A program made the position numbers and the translations under genes. Under the pieces are notes generated by a model. It had not been told where the DNA came from and ran no database searches. It was given only the letters and a program-made list of their open reading frames with translations. Positions 1-11,200 of a stretch of 64,000 bases of DNA are shown here, piece by piece (positions within the stretch are counted from its first letter, which is position 1; every line of letters starts with the position of its first letter). Origin of the DNA: Athripsodes cinereus (lineage: Eukaryota > Arthropoda > Insecta > Trichoptera > Leptoceridae); the NCBI GenBank assembly GCA_947579605.1, contig OX388305.1, forward strand, positions 33,121,542-33,185,541, written 5' to 3'.

Positions 1-212
1 TCCAACTTACCCACATGGCCGTCCGTTATGTTTATTATTTTCTGCTGCAAATCAACAACCTGCTCCTTCAATTTGTTTAATTGGCGGCCATAACAAGCCT
101 CGAGGGCTGTGAGGCTTCCCTCGATAGACGCTCTAATTTTTACATCTTTTGGGCTGTTAGTTAGCTTTGCCAACTCCGCCTTGACTGATTCAATAATGTT
201 CCTTTCAGTCAT
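1..212 (-). CDS. 5' coding exon of an unidentified coiled-coil protein, partial at the window edge
   Basis: Reading the - strand from the ATG at 212-210 gives at least 67 open codons starting MTERNIIESVKAEL. The segment is rich in K, E, L and Q, including LNKLKEQVVDLQQKI, which suggests an amphipathic coiled coil. Near the edge the - strand reads GTGG followed by GTAAGT (+ positions 10-5), an excellent donor, so the exon may end at 11; without splicing the frame also stays open to base 1. No domain is recognised. It could be the first exon of a host gene lying to the left or a retroelement gag/ORF1-like protein. Base composition is less AT-rich than the flank, which supports coding. Confidence 0.5.
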   Translation of the reverse strand, partial: MTERNIIESVKAELAKLTNSPKDVKIRASIEGSLTALEACYGRQLNKLKEQVVDLQQKIINITDGHVGKL

Positions 213-757
213 TTTAAACTGACACGTCTATTTCAAGCAACGGAAAGAATGCAACTCAACAAGTATATACATATATATCAGAATTTTGATAAAAAGAGAT
301 ACTTACTTTCTTTACGTCAATAACCTACGTGTACGTTAAACATACTACAGTGAGTTAACAGCTGATTTCAGAAAATGAAAACGATTTTAATATTAGCGTA
401 GGTTATGTATACCTAATTATCGTATTCACTGTGACGGTGTTTAGGTAGTAGTAGAATTCCATAATAGCGAAATAAATTAAACAAGTGTTTTATTCTACTA
501 TTGATTTATTCGACGAGAGACACGTCTTTCGTCTTATTAGGACATTGTCAAGCCGATTCTCAGACCTACCCGATAAGCACGTAAAATTTCATCAAAATCA
601 GTCCAGCTGTTTCGGAGGAGTATGATTACAAACATCGTGACACGAGAAATTTATATATTAGATGTTCTTGATTGAACCGAGTTTTTGTCTTTTTATTTTA
701 TCTCCTTATTTTTACAACCAAAATTATGATATAAATTACTTAACTGAAATAAGAGTT
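213..757. other. AT-rich intergenic DNA with a MITE fragment
   Basis: No gene seen. Bases 423-560 carry a copy of the element whose fuller foldback form lies at 2489-2912 (shared blocks GGTAGTAGAATTCCAT and GACGTCTTTCGTCTTAT-like). Bases 553-640 resemble the stretch at 59565-59900 in the opposite orientation, with a phrase meaning roughly 'CTCCGAAACGGCTGGAC'. Confidence 0.5.
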
Positions 758-925
758 CGTCGGTAGCCTGGAGGTAGAGTCTCGGCCTCGTGAACATGGG
801 GTCTGTGGTTCGATACCAGGTGCCGGCAAACTCCCCTTTCACGACACAAGCTTTTAGTAGCTTACTGTGAAAGGTGTATAAGGTTGTATTTGGGTTTATA
901 ACAAAAACCCAGATATATATTTAAA
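758..925 (+). mobile_element. tRNA-derived SINE, family A
   Basis: The head contains an A-box-like segment (TAGCCTGGAGGTAGAG) and a B box GGTTCGATACC about 50 bp downstream, as in RNA polymerase III promoters. The body ends in a conserved block around GAAAGGTGTATAAGG and GTTTATAACAAAAACC, followed by an A-rich tail. A near-identical copy lies at 38942-39112. Partial copies are at 39448-39518, 24150-24240, 14381-14484, 19424-19494 and 60069-60160, the last three reversed. The repeated structure with internal pol III boxes supports a SINE rather than a tRNA gene; no cloverleaf was found. Confidence 0.75.
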
Positions 926-929
926 AAAA

Positions 930-1524
930 AAAAACATTATTTAAAAAATTAGTGCATACTCGTATTTATGTTGATTAACAGTTTGACTGCCTTTAAATTG
1001 AATCTATTTCGAATACCTACTTACAATATTGTTACGTAACTCACAAATTCATACACGTAAATCTTCGTAATACGGTCTAAGTAACATGAAATTCCTAAAC
1101 AACTAAATCTAGATTCTAGTAATACACGTGTAGGTGTATACATTATGGATATCATGCATTAGGTACAAATACAGAACACTTGATCTAATTCAACATGTCC
1201 TCTTATCTCACATGCTGATTGCCACTGTACGGAATACATTCTGCTGAGAACACTCAGTCCAATCTCACTTTAATTATGATCCTTGATTGTACTGTATATT
1301 TATTGTTACTAGAATTAACCAACAGAATATCTAAAGTAATGCACATGAAGTGCTGACGTATTACAAAACAATACGGTGTTGATTTTCAAGATTGTCAATT
1401 TTTTTTTTTCAAACATACATGGCAATAAGCCTTTTACATATTATTAACATAATATAAAATACATACAGAGACTTATGTCACTCATAGAAAATCATAGACA
1501 CATTGTTATAATGTGTAAAATGAT
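930..1524. other. AT-rich intergenic DNA, nothing recognised
   Basis: No open frame, repeat or RNA signal could be supported here. Confidence 0.4.
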
Positions 1525-1528
1525 TTAA

Positions 1529-2240
1529 GGGACCCGTTTAGCAAAAAGGGTAAAATTTTCTATTTTCAACAAATTTGATAGAAAAACTGCCTATACTTGT
1601 TGACCCTTGCGAACATATTGATTTGATAAAATAAAAAAATCAAATATTTATTACCAATATTAGTTTTTTACTAAAAAATAAATAAATCGCAGACTGACGA
1701 GATTTATTTAGGTACTCTTTGATATATCAAAATACAAACTATTTGTAAAATATATATATTTTTTATTCATTCTATCAAGAATATAAATACTATAGATTTT
1801 AGCAAACTTCTTTTAGTATACAAAAAAAAGAGTTCATGTGATTTTTGGTTTCAAAATATGAGAAATTTTATCAGAAAATTTTTTTTTAGGTCAGTCAATA
1901 TCCATGAAAAAAACAAAAAAAATAGATTTTTTTTGTTCTATAATTGTAATAACTATCTAAATTTTCTCAATATTAAAATAAATGTATGATAATTTTTAGG
2001 ATCCACGTGCATTTATGTACCAAACACACCCCCGAATTCGATTTTAAGAAATATGCTTTTTTATAAACGAATACTATGAAGCTAAAATGGAGTTTTTTTT
2101 TAATGTTAAAGTTTGATATTGGTAATTAATATTTGTTTTCATATTTTATCAAATCAAAATATTCGTAGGGTCAACTATTTTTGAGAGTTTGTGTACCAAA
2201 CTTGTTGAAAATTGAATGTTTTATCGTTTTTGCTAAAGGG
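1529..2240. mobile_element. TTAA-type MITE, copy 1 (right end eroded)
   Basis: About 80-90% identical by eye to 27954-28672. It begins after TTAA (1525-1528) with GGGACCCGTTTAGCAAAAA and ends with GTTTTTGCTAAAGGG, which is the inverted start. The outermost right bases and right TTAA have been lost or replaced by TGTCGG. No transposase frame is present, so it is non-autonomous. The TTAA target and GGG-ended terminal repeat suggest a piggyBac-like group. Confidence 0.75.
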
Positions 2241-2488
2241 TGTCGGTGTCGAAGGTGTCGAAGATCAAACAGTTCCTAACCAGAGAATAATATAATAACA
2301 ATATGGAATAATAACAAACAAATAGTTAGGAAAAAAAGCAATATCATTATAAAATCAATACATTTTAAATACCATCAATTGAAATAGGAATTATAAATTA
2401 ATCAATAAATCAAAATGAATGATACAACATAACAGAACCATAGTAAGAATATTCACTGTGTCTGTGTTTAGGTAGTAGAATTCCATAT

Positions 2489-2912
2489 CGAAATATATAA
2501 AACAAGCGTTTTATTCTACTATTGATTTAATTTACGAGAGAGACGTCTTTCGTCTTATGAGGACATTGTCAATCTGATTTTAAAAATACAACAATATTCA
2601 TATATATAAAAATATTTACAATACAATCATAAGAGAGTATAGTATAATGTGACAGTAACTAATTCTAAGAAATTATTAATTACCATTATACCATTACACA
2701 TATTAATGGTAATTAATAATTTCTTAGAATTAGTTACTGTCACATTGTAATATTATACTATACTCTCTTATCATTGTATTGTAAATATTTTTATATATAT
2801 GAATATTGTTGTATTTTTAAAATCAGATTGACAATGTCCTCATAAGACGAAAGACGTCTCTCTCGTAAATTAAATCAATAGTAGAATAAAACGCTTGTTT
2901 TATTTATTTCGA
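2489..2912. repeat. Foldback element with about 200-bp inverted arms
   Basis: The left arm (2489-2688) is almost perfectly complementary to the right arm (2703-2912), with a 14-base centre. Direct reading shows, for example, GACGTCTTTCGTCTTATGA near 2541 and its complement near 2843. A transcript would form one long hairpin. Related partial copies are at 423-560 and 4333-4480. Confidence 0.9.
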
Positions 2913-4332
2913 TTGTAAGAATATTTGTAATATTAATGTGAAATTCAGGATTACATTGACATGAAAAGTACAGATTATTTATGGATAAATAATATTTTCA
3001 TATGACCAAAAATACATGAACCGTATTATTCTGAAATTGATGAGCTTATGCTGAAGTTATTTTGCAAAGTAGGTACTTTGCAAAATTATGCAAAGATTAA
3101 CATAGTCTTAGAGATATAATCTTGATGCTAATAACGGCCGTAGTTTCCAATAATCTGAAAAGTAGGAAGTGGATGGGAGTAGAGATACATGAGTAGGTAT
3201 ATTATTATTGAGATAGTATAATTTACAAGTGCATGGACACTATACTAGAACATAGTGTATATCTATCTATGTATTGTCTAGTAATGTCACGTGCTCTTGA
3301 CGTTTATCATCACAAGTCTCAGCCAGGATGATAAGAATCTGAATATTGTGTTGCTATTATTCAATAATGAATTTTATCACTAACTATCATGCAAAACTCT
3401 TGCGGTAGATGGCACTGTTATGGTTTTATGAAATATAATGTTCTATCACGGTGAATAAATCGTGCCCAAAAACAATTCTTTATTCAGTTCAATATGATCA
3501 AAATAATATTACCTTAGCGAATATCTACCATATTCTTCCCTTGTCGTCTTCTACTTCTTGTAGTAGATCATTGATCAGTTGCTTCGGAAGTTTTTGAAAT
3601 TGCTTTCCTCATCAAATGTATTTCCTTTTAACCCTATTTCAGATGGTCTATGATCGGTTCCTTCGTATAACTCTATTATCAGGAGCACAGTGTTTTTTTC
3701 TCATGATATAATAATAATTTATGCATAAATATATATTTTTAGATAAGCTTTACTTGCGCGTTCTTTAATTTTCTAGACAAATCAAATTACGGAGACAGAA
3801 ATCATAGTTATTTATTTATTCGTTTCCTAATTTTCTGTTATGGAAAAGGTTAACGTATTGGATATTTGATTTTGTAAAACTAACAAGTAATTATATCGTA
3901 GACAGCGGTTTTGGTAAGCCGGCCCTTCGACAATTTTGTTTTGAATGCGCAGATAAATAGAAATCTATGACTCCTAAAATGTATGTGGTGATTCTCTTTT
4001 CAATGATAATAGATATTTTATTATAAACATTGATAGTGTAGAATATTTTCATTATGATGGTTATCTTTTCACGTGTCTATTGCATAATTCGGTTATGTAT
4101 GTTGCATGATAAAACTATACAGACTTGTTGTGAAGTGAAACATGATTACTTCATAGCCCTTTGATTGATAATAATTAATAAATATATAGTCTGTATATAG
4201 TTTATCGAAGAGTGTCAAAATAATAAATGAACTTAACTACTTATATATCATTATGAAATATTCTATAATAAGCTATGTAAACAATGTATAATTGTTTACC
4301 TTCACATTGGTTACACAATCTATTCTCACCTA
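2913..4332. other. AT-rich intergenic DNA, no gene seen
   Basis: No coding frame or clear repeat was recognised. The stretch is low in G+C with scattered short poly(T/A) runs. Confidence 0.4.
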
Positions 4333-4480
4333 CATAGCGAAATAAATAAAACAATTGTTTTATTGTACTATTGATTTATTCCACAAGAGAGACGTCTTCC
4401 ATCTTATTAGGACATTGTCAATCTTATTTATTTCGCTATGGAATTCTACTACCTAAACACCGACACAGTGAATGAACTCA
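4333..4480. repeat. Copy of the 2489-2912 element family with inverted ends
   Basis: The block AGCGAAATAAATAAAAC near 4338 is mirrored by TTATTTATTTCGCT near 4425-4438. It is followed by GGAATTCTACTACCTAAAC, the reverse of a block at 2469-2485. It is the same family, shorter and rearranged. Confidence 0.65.
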
Positions 4481-4515
4481 CCTACATACATATAATGAAA
4501 AATTCAACAATTTTA

Positions 4516-4592
4516 ATTATTTATTATGATGATTCTGGATGATTTTGTTTTGACGCCGTTTAACAGTCCCTAGATCGTCTCAAGGGCGCCTA
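4516..4592 (-). mobile_element. 3' end of a CR1/L2-like LINE
   Basis: On the - strand this shows the same 3' terminus as the LINE at 8745-10133: GGCGCC, then a short spacer, GGCGTC, then a tail built on ATCATC and AAAATCATCC units. Only the untranslated end is present, typical of severe 5' truncation. Confidence 0.65.
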
Positions 4593-5024
4593 TTATTTTT
4601 ATTTAACTATTAAAAATATTTGAAAGCACTTGTAAATGTCACAAATTTGATTAAAATGCTAGACTTTTATGTGAGTTATGTCAACTTTAAATTATGTCAA
4701 ATATACCTATGAATTTACTTTCACAACGAGACATTTTCTAGTACAGCCTTATAATTATTATGCATACTGCTTGTTTATGTGTGTATGTTTTATTTTTATT
4801 TATATTATTTTTGTTCATGTATATATTTATGTAGGTTTTTTTATTTTAATTTTGTTACCGGGTTAGTTGGAAGATATCGCATTCTAGCGATAAATTCGCC
4901 TTCTGTACATTGAATTGTATAACTGATATTATATGATACTTTGTATTGATTTGAAATAATGTAACCACCAATGTACAGTAAGGAATAAAATAAATAAGTT
5001 AATAAAAATATAGATATTGGAACA

Positions 5025-5187
5025 TTGAAGAGAGAGACCCACCTCCACCTGGATATCTCAGGAGCCGTAAACATATATTAATCCGCACATTTAAACAAAA
5101 GTAGTCCTCACGGACAATGGGCAGGCCTAGAGGATCAATCGGCCAAATCCGCCATCGTGGGAATCTTTTATACTCTCTCTTCAATTA
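5025..5187. mobile_element. 163-bp retroposon of unknown origin with 13-bp target duplication
   Basis: The block AGATATTGGAACA occurs perfectly at 5012-5024 and 5188-5200 and brackets a segment clearly richer in G+C than its surroundings. The insert starts TTGAAGAGAGAG and ends CTCTCTCTTCAATTA, so its ends are also inverted. It has no long A tail and no pol III boxes that I can identify. A 13-bp duplication suits target-primed reverse transcription, perhaps of a structured small RNA; the source RNA is not recognised. Confidence 0.6.
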
Positions 5188-5528
5188 AGATATTGGAACA
5201 GATGAAATAAAGTAAAAGAATAATTGAAAACTTGAATAAGTATAATTACTTATGTATATCCTAATTAACATCGCTTAACGACAAAGTGATTAAAGTATTT
5301 TTGAGACATTAAAAGAATCGGAATCTATGCCTACTTGCCTTGTACCGATCTATGTATTTATTTACACCATCATGACATTTCTCACAATTAGAGAAACCAG
5401 TACATGAACTGCATATAATAAATATGCAAGTTGCCCTTTCCATGGCAATGAAAAATGAGATATTCAGAATTGAAACTGAAGATGTCAAATATTTAATTTA
5501 GCAATGAAGAGTTCATAAGAGTTCATAA

Positions 5529-5610
5529 TAAAACACTTGTTTAGTGACTTTATTGGTAGTGAGCCGGCTTTCAAAAGCTTCCGCTCTCATCATCAGGCTA
5601 GCGTAAAGCA
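5529..5610 (-). repeat. Hammerhead-like retroelement fragment
   Basis: On the - strand, 5596-5569 reads CTGATGA, then a stem (GAGAGC, loop GGAA, GCTTTT), then GAAA. This is the order and near-exact sequence of a hammerhead ribozyme core. The flanking phrase AATAAAGTCACTAAA resembles the arm of the foldback at 17864-18056 (AATAAAGTCATTTGG). Hammerheads of this kind are known from the terminal repeats of Penelope-like elements; assignment to that group is inference. Confidence 0.55.
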
Positions 5611-5751
5611 AAGAAACTACAATATCTTTAGTATGTTTTTGAATAGCAATACAATAGTGGTGACAAAAGATTAAAATTGAGTACCAACCTTTATGGGCGG
5701 AATTTAAGAAAAACATGTCGATTTATCGAAAATATCGACTTTATACATTAT

Positions 5752-6412
5752 GGCCAATTCTGAATCATAAAATAGTTTAGTTGCACTAACTAAGTGTAAG
5801 GAGATAGTTGAGTCATAATATTTAGTTCAAATTCGTATTCACAGTTTTCCGTACTAAAACTAATTTAGTTTGCTAGTTCATTTTCACACCTTAGTACAAC
5901 TATAAATTTCGAGAATCTATGGATTTCGTATTCAGAACGAAATTTTAGTTGACATCTGACAACTACAATTAGTTGTATTTGGCAGAATTTTATTCGCGAC
6001 TTTTAATGTGCGAATATTTTTAGTTACTGTAATTTTGCCGCAGAATATTGCTATATTTTGGAAGTTTAAAGCTATTTTTTCAATTAAAAGTAAAAAATGG
6101 ATATTTTTAGGGTCCATGCGAACGTCAAAATATACCGGCAAATCTGACATTTCACAATTTTCACGCGCGACAACTATTAAATTGTTGCTAGAAGTGTAAA
6201 TCGGAACGTGAAAAACATTTTTTATTGCGGCATCACCGACTAATATTTGTTTGTCCCATAGATTTTACCGTTTGCCCTTGGTGGTTATAGAGTTTATAGT
6301 TGTTTATAGTTCGTATGTAACTAATACTGAATACGAATTTGTACTATAATGACTAATATTAGTCAACTATTATTAGTTAGTTTAGTTAGTTCATCAAGAT
6401 TCAGAATTGGCC
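5752..6412. mobile_element. Non-autonomous DNA element with 15-bp terminal inverted repeats
   Basis: The left end GGCCAATTCTGAATC (5752-5766) is exactly complementary to the right end GATTCAGAATTGGCC (6398-6412). Related subterminal blocks such as AACTAACTAA/TTAGTTAGTT occur at both sides. There is no transposase. No clear target duplication was seen, so the superfamily is not assigned. Confidence 0.7.
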
Positions 6413-7455
6413 CTATTGTATTTTAAAAATATTATTCATATTATGTTCTACTTTATGTAGGTATATAATATTTTCTTTTTCAAAAAACAGTATTACAAAC
6501 TTATTTTCAGAGGCGTTTTCTTTTGATTATTCTGCTTATAGTATAAAATATCGGAATGATATTATAGAGTGAAACTTATAGTTGTTACATTACAGTATAC
6601 GAGTAATACAAAAACCAGCACTGAAAAAATAAGATAATACATTTTCTTTTCAAGGAACTACATTAACGGTATCTACCAATTCCTCCTCGGCTTTATAACT
6701 GAAGTATGAATATCATTATGTAAATAGTATTATTTTTCTTTTCATATTCAGTTTGTATGGGATAACAATACGTGACCTGCATTAATAATACTCTTATTAT
6801 AAGACAGGTACATTTGATATTATAACATTATAATAATGATTGTACTCAATGTCGAGTACACTCGATATTTATATGAAAAAACATTGATAATGAAATGTTA
6901 TTACTTCACCGTCCTCAAAATCTTATACCAACATTGTTTCCTATTTAATTGTAATCAGAGCAACATTAATACATGGATACACTCGTTTTTCAGATAAAAT
7001 AAATGTAATAACTATACAATCAATGTAGAGTCGTTCTGTAAAATAAATATATAAATAATAAATAAAACTTTATCCAATCAATAATAATAATAAAAAACAT
7101 GAAAAGCTGAGGCAACGTGGCAACAATTAAGTTGCAGCAGCTTCACTAGGTTGCCCTGTATCGAGGCGTGCTGCATACAAAAATAATAAACAATATACAA
7201 TTAACAAACGATAATTATATTTATATATTTTTTTAATCTTTATTCCAAAACAGTAATACAAAACAAACAAAAGAACGACATTATGGAATATGTTGCCACA
7301 CTAGACTATAAGGTCTGTTCTGGAGCAGTACCAAAAAATTACAGTTTCTACATATACACTTGAATACAAGAGTAGTAAATCAAAACAATTTAAAAAATAA
7401 TAAAATTAATACATCATAATAATTATTTGCGTCAAAAATAATAATAGATCATCAT
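6413..7455. other. AT-rich intergenic DNA with minor repeat debris
   Basis: No host gene. There is a TAATAA-rich stretch near 7080 and poly(T)-led text from about 7228 that could be an old retroelement tail; neither could be assigned. Confidence 0.35.
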
Positions 7456-7880
7456 TTTGTGCGTCAAGTAATTTAGTACGTGCGAGTTGGATTAACGTTA
7501 GAGTTAGTAAGCTATTGTATTATGTTCGTCAGATCTCTTTCAGACTCCCTTCTGCCCCTCACCATGAGCCATTTCGTCACTGTACAGCTACCAGGTTCTA
7601 CGTTGCCTAGAAAACTCTGGTGCACTTTGAACATAGGTACTAAGGAGTGGTGTAGGATGCACAGCGTCAAACCTACATCAATGGGGACTCGCAGACTCTC
7701 CGTTATGTGTGTGTGGTGCTGACCAGACAACAGACCACGTGGTGAACACATGTCCCAAATATTCATACATTGGCGGGTTGCATCACTTGCAAGCACTTAT
7801 TTAGGGTCGGACGACGCGATTTCACGGCTACGGGGCCTTGAGATTCGAGTATGATGGGTTTAACCCATAAGAAGAAGAAG
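7456..7880 (+). pseudogene. C-terminal remnant of a non-LTR retrotransposon ORF2
   Basis: Across frames the + strand encodes fragments such as MSHFVTVQLPGSTLPRKLW, LADSPLCVCGADQTTDHVV and NTCPKYSYIGGLHHL. This order (RxxW/LNR, then a C-x-C-G...H...C finger-like segment) is typical of the end of insect LINE polyproteins. Frameshifts break the reading near 7650 and 7790. The copy ends in a GAAGAAGAAG repeat that may be its tail. Confidence 0.6.
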
Positions 7881-8123
7881 GTTTCGTCACCAATTTGTTA
7901 AAGTTAAAATCTAATGTGCTAAATATGTTTAAAAAAATCTTGTCTAATTTATCTACTACATTGATTAATAAGCAGTCACGACTCTGAGCTTTCTTTATTT
8001 TTTATATCCATATACCTACCTGAATGTTTGTTTTACTCTTCAACCTAAACCTATATTTAAATGTAATTTAAATCAATTATGTGATGTAAATAATTCCATT
8101 GTTTGTTCGTTCGCTTGTTTCAG
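7881..8123. other. Flank upstream of the first coding NHA exon
   Basis: AT-rich sequence ending in TTTCAG at 8118-8123, a good splice acceptor. It is therefore probably an intron between an unseen 5' untranslated exon and the first coding exon. Confidence 0.45.
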
Positions 8124-8142
8124 GTGATCATAAATAATAAAG

Positions 8143-8273
8143 ATGACTGCCATCAAGGAATATCCGTTCGACGAACAAGCCCCGGTGACCACTCAGCCAA
8201 CGGTTCGAAGGGTATCAATAGTCACTGAACCTTTAGAAGGCAGAAATTGTTTTGATAATCATGGATTCGAAAG
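8143..8273 (+). CDS. Nha: NHA exon 1 (start codon)
   Basis: The ATG at 8143 follows an acceptor (TTTCAG at 8118-8123) and 19 bases of 5' leader. It encodes MTAIKEYPFDEQ..., hydrophilic and cytosolic. It ends AAG before GTATGT with two bases carried over. A TAA lies just upstream in the leader, which supports this start. Confidence 0.88.
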
Positions 8274-11200
8274 GTATGTTATATTTTATTCCATGATAGA
8301 TATTCCGTGATTCAAGTTTATAATTTTTTTTTCGAAATGTATTTTTATTAACCATACTTATTTTTAATATTTAACAAAAAAATTAATAAGTTATGACAAT
8401 TTTTTGCATTGAGTTAAAAACTTCATTTAATTAGGTATTATATCTACCCAAATCCATTTATTGCACACGTTAGGGTAAAAAACTTTACAGGAGAAATAAA
8501 AAATATTCGGCATTCTCGGTCCATTTATATAAGACCTTTAGTCATGTCAGTTATAGGGGTAACGGAGAAGTGCATATGTCAATTCTGCCGCTGCCTTAGA
8601 ATAATATAAAACATTTCTATTCTCAATAAGAAAAATATTACTTTAATTTTATTAACTGTGAAAGTGGCATTATTTCGTGTTTGTATGTAGAAATATACGA
8701 GTATTTAAAGTTGGGATAGGGTGAGGGTTGTTTTACATATTATGATGATGATGATGATTTTGGATGATTTTATTTATGACGCCGTTTTACAGTCTCTAGA
8801 CCGTCTCAAGGGCGCCAGTGAAGAGTTCAGTCTTTAATTTGCCTCTGAAGCTAGTGACCGTCTGACCATCTCTCAGCAGCACCGGTAGGCGATTCCACGT
8901 AACTGGTCCGACAACACCAAAAGCCCTCTCGTAGAAATTGGACTTACCGGCTCTATTGGGCTCAGTAAGTCTATTTACGGCCAGTTCCATAGAGCGCAGA
9001 GGTCTTCTAGTGGTCGAGTCAAGGGGACAAAGCTCTGTGAGGCACGATGGTGCCATTTTGTTAATAGCCTTGTACACCAAAAGGCACACCTTGAATGTCA
9101 CCCTTTCCTCGACCCTCAACCAGTGTAGTCGTTCTAAGAGGGGAGTGATGTGGCATCTTTTGCCCTCTCGGAAAATGAGCCGGGCGGCACTGTTGAACGC
9201 CAGCTGCAAACGATTTAGAAGGCTTTGAGGTAGTCCAGCATAAACAACGTTGCAATAGTCCAATCGTGAGACAACAAATGCTGTCACCAGATCCCTAATG
9301 GCAGTTTCGGGAAGAAATCTAGAGACGTGATTCAGCCGCCTTATATAGTGGAAAGCTGAACTGACCGTTCTGGAGACCTGAGCCTCCATCGAAAGAGAGC
9401 TGTCGAGCAGTACACCAAGGACAGACACTGTACAAGAGGGATTAACCGGTGTATCAGCAATAGATATCGGATCCATACTCAACAGGTGCTGCCGTCCAGG
9501 GGAAGCTATCCACAAAAATTCAGTCTTCGATGGATTCAGCTTGAGCCTTCTGCCAGCCATCATTTCCGAAATCTTCGTTATGCACCGAGACATGCGGCGG
9601 ACTAGTGTTTCCTTTTCAGTTGGTTTGCAAAAGTCAAGAAGCACACGATCATCTGCATATGAGAAACTCCTGACACCCATTCCCTCTAGCATGCGATCTA
9701 TGCATGCGATATACATAATGAACAGGATTGGTCCAAGAACGGAGCCCTGAGGAACGCCACGCAGAACCACCTCCCTCGAAGACGCCGCTGGTCCAACTTT
9801 GACAGAACATTCTCTGTTTAGCAGATATGAACGAAGCCAGTCAAGCATCACACCACCAAGCCCATACTCCATCTCTAGGCACTGCAGCAGTATCGAATGA
9901 TCAACGGTATCGAATGCAGCACTCATATCAAGGACAGCAACAAGTCCAACGTCTCCCGTTGCAACGCCCTGAATCATCTCAGATGTGAGTGCAGCAATGG
10001 CAGTTTCGGTGGAATGATATTTTCTATACGCAAACTGATGTTTTTGATACAGATTATTGTTTTCAAGGTATGATGTTAGCCTGGAAGCGATAATGCGCTC
10101 CAACACCTTTGACAAGAATGAATTATAATTCAAATATATTATTATATATTTGAATTATATTTTAACGATCCCGTTAAGTAAACATATCTACAGTTTGATG
10201 AAGAAGTCAATATCAATTAAGATAGAACCAAGGTTTACCTTACTCATATATTTATGAGCTTTAACAATTTCGCAGAATAACGTATTAAATTTCAAAATCA
10301 AGAAATCTACAAGTATTCAGATAATCATGTAATTTATTTGCGTATTCACAATATCTACTAATAATCTAAATTTAGGCTAATTGTGCAAAATTGAAAACCT
10401 TGCCCTAATATATTAAACAAGTAGCAATCTTTGTATGGTCTTTGTGATATTTATGATGACAGCGTACTGTTAATTTGCAATCATGGGAATTTCAATAAAT
10501 AAAACAAACATCAAAATAAACAGAGATTAAGTATATAAAACCTATTTTCCATACAATTAAACTCTTTATACTATATCAGTCCAGCCTTGGTAAATACATT
10601 TATAGACTAAACATAGCACTATTTTTTAAAGCCAGCCTTGTAAAATACATTTATAGACTTTATATACATACCTACTTGGATAGACAAAGTAATATAATCT
10701 TTAGAAAACTCTTTAAAGTAAAGCGTTAGCAACATTTTCTTGCAAAATAGTATTTCTTTTAAACTTTCCACAATTTATGTATCTATTATGTGGTGTAGGT
10801 ATTTATTCAGTAAAGTCTCCCGAGCTTCAGAGTCTTTAAGTGCATAGTTAAGTTCCACCACTGATTAAAATACATTCATTAAGTCGATATGTGCTTAAGT
10901 ACTTGAGGTATGTATTTACTTATCTTGCGGTCTTTTGGTGAGAATCTCATTTTCCACATGCATATTACTCTCCATGGAATACTTTGGTTAAGCAGTTAGC
11001 TTCCTTATTATTCTGCATCGACGATTTTCTTTCTAATCAGTTCATTTAAATGCATTCGCAATCTAGTTAAAGTCTGATTATACTTATCACATTAAGAAAC
11101 TATCACAATCTTATATTATGGTTGTGTTAAATACACTGCTGACACATTGTTCATACTATCTCAATATGTTTTATTTTTGAAAGAAAACAAAAACACAAAT

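Noticed and set aside
2703..2912. Independent second copy of a MITE
   Set aside because: It is the inverted arm of a single palindrome, not a separate insertion.
7512..7796. 94-codon - strand frame
   Set aside because: It overlaps the sense remnant of a LINE C terminus on the + strand, which explains the low stop density.
8938..9750. Several + strand open frames
   Set aside because: They are antisense shadows of the LINE reverse transcriptase frame.
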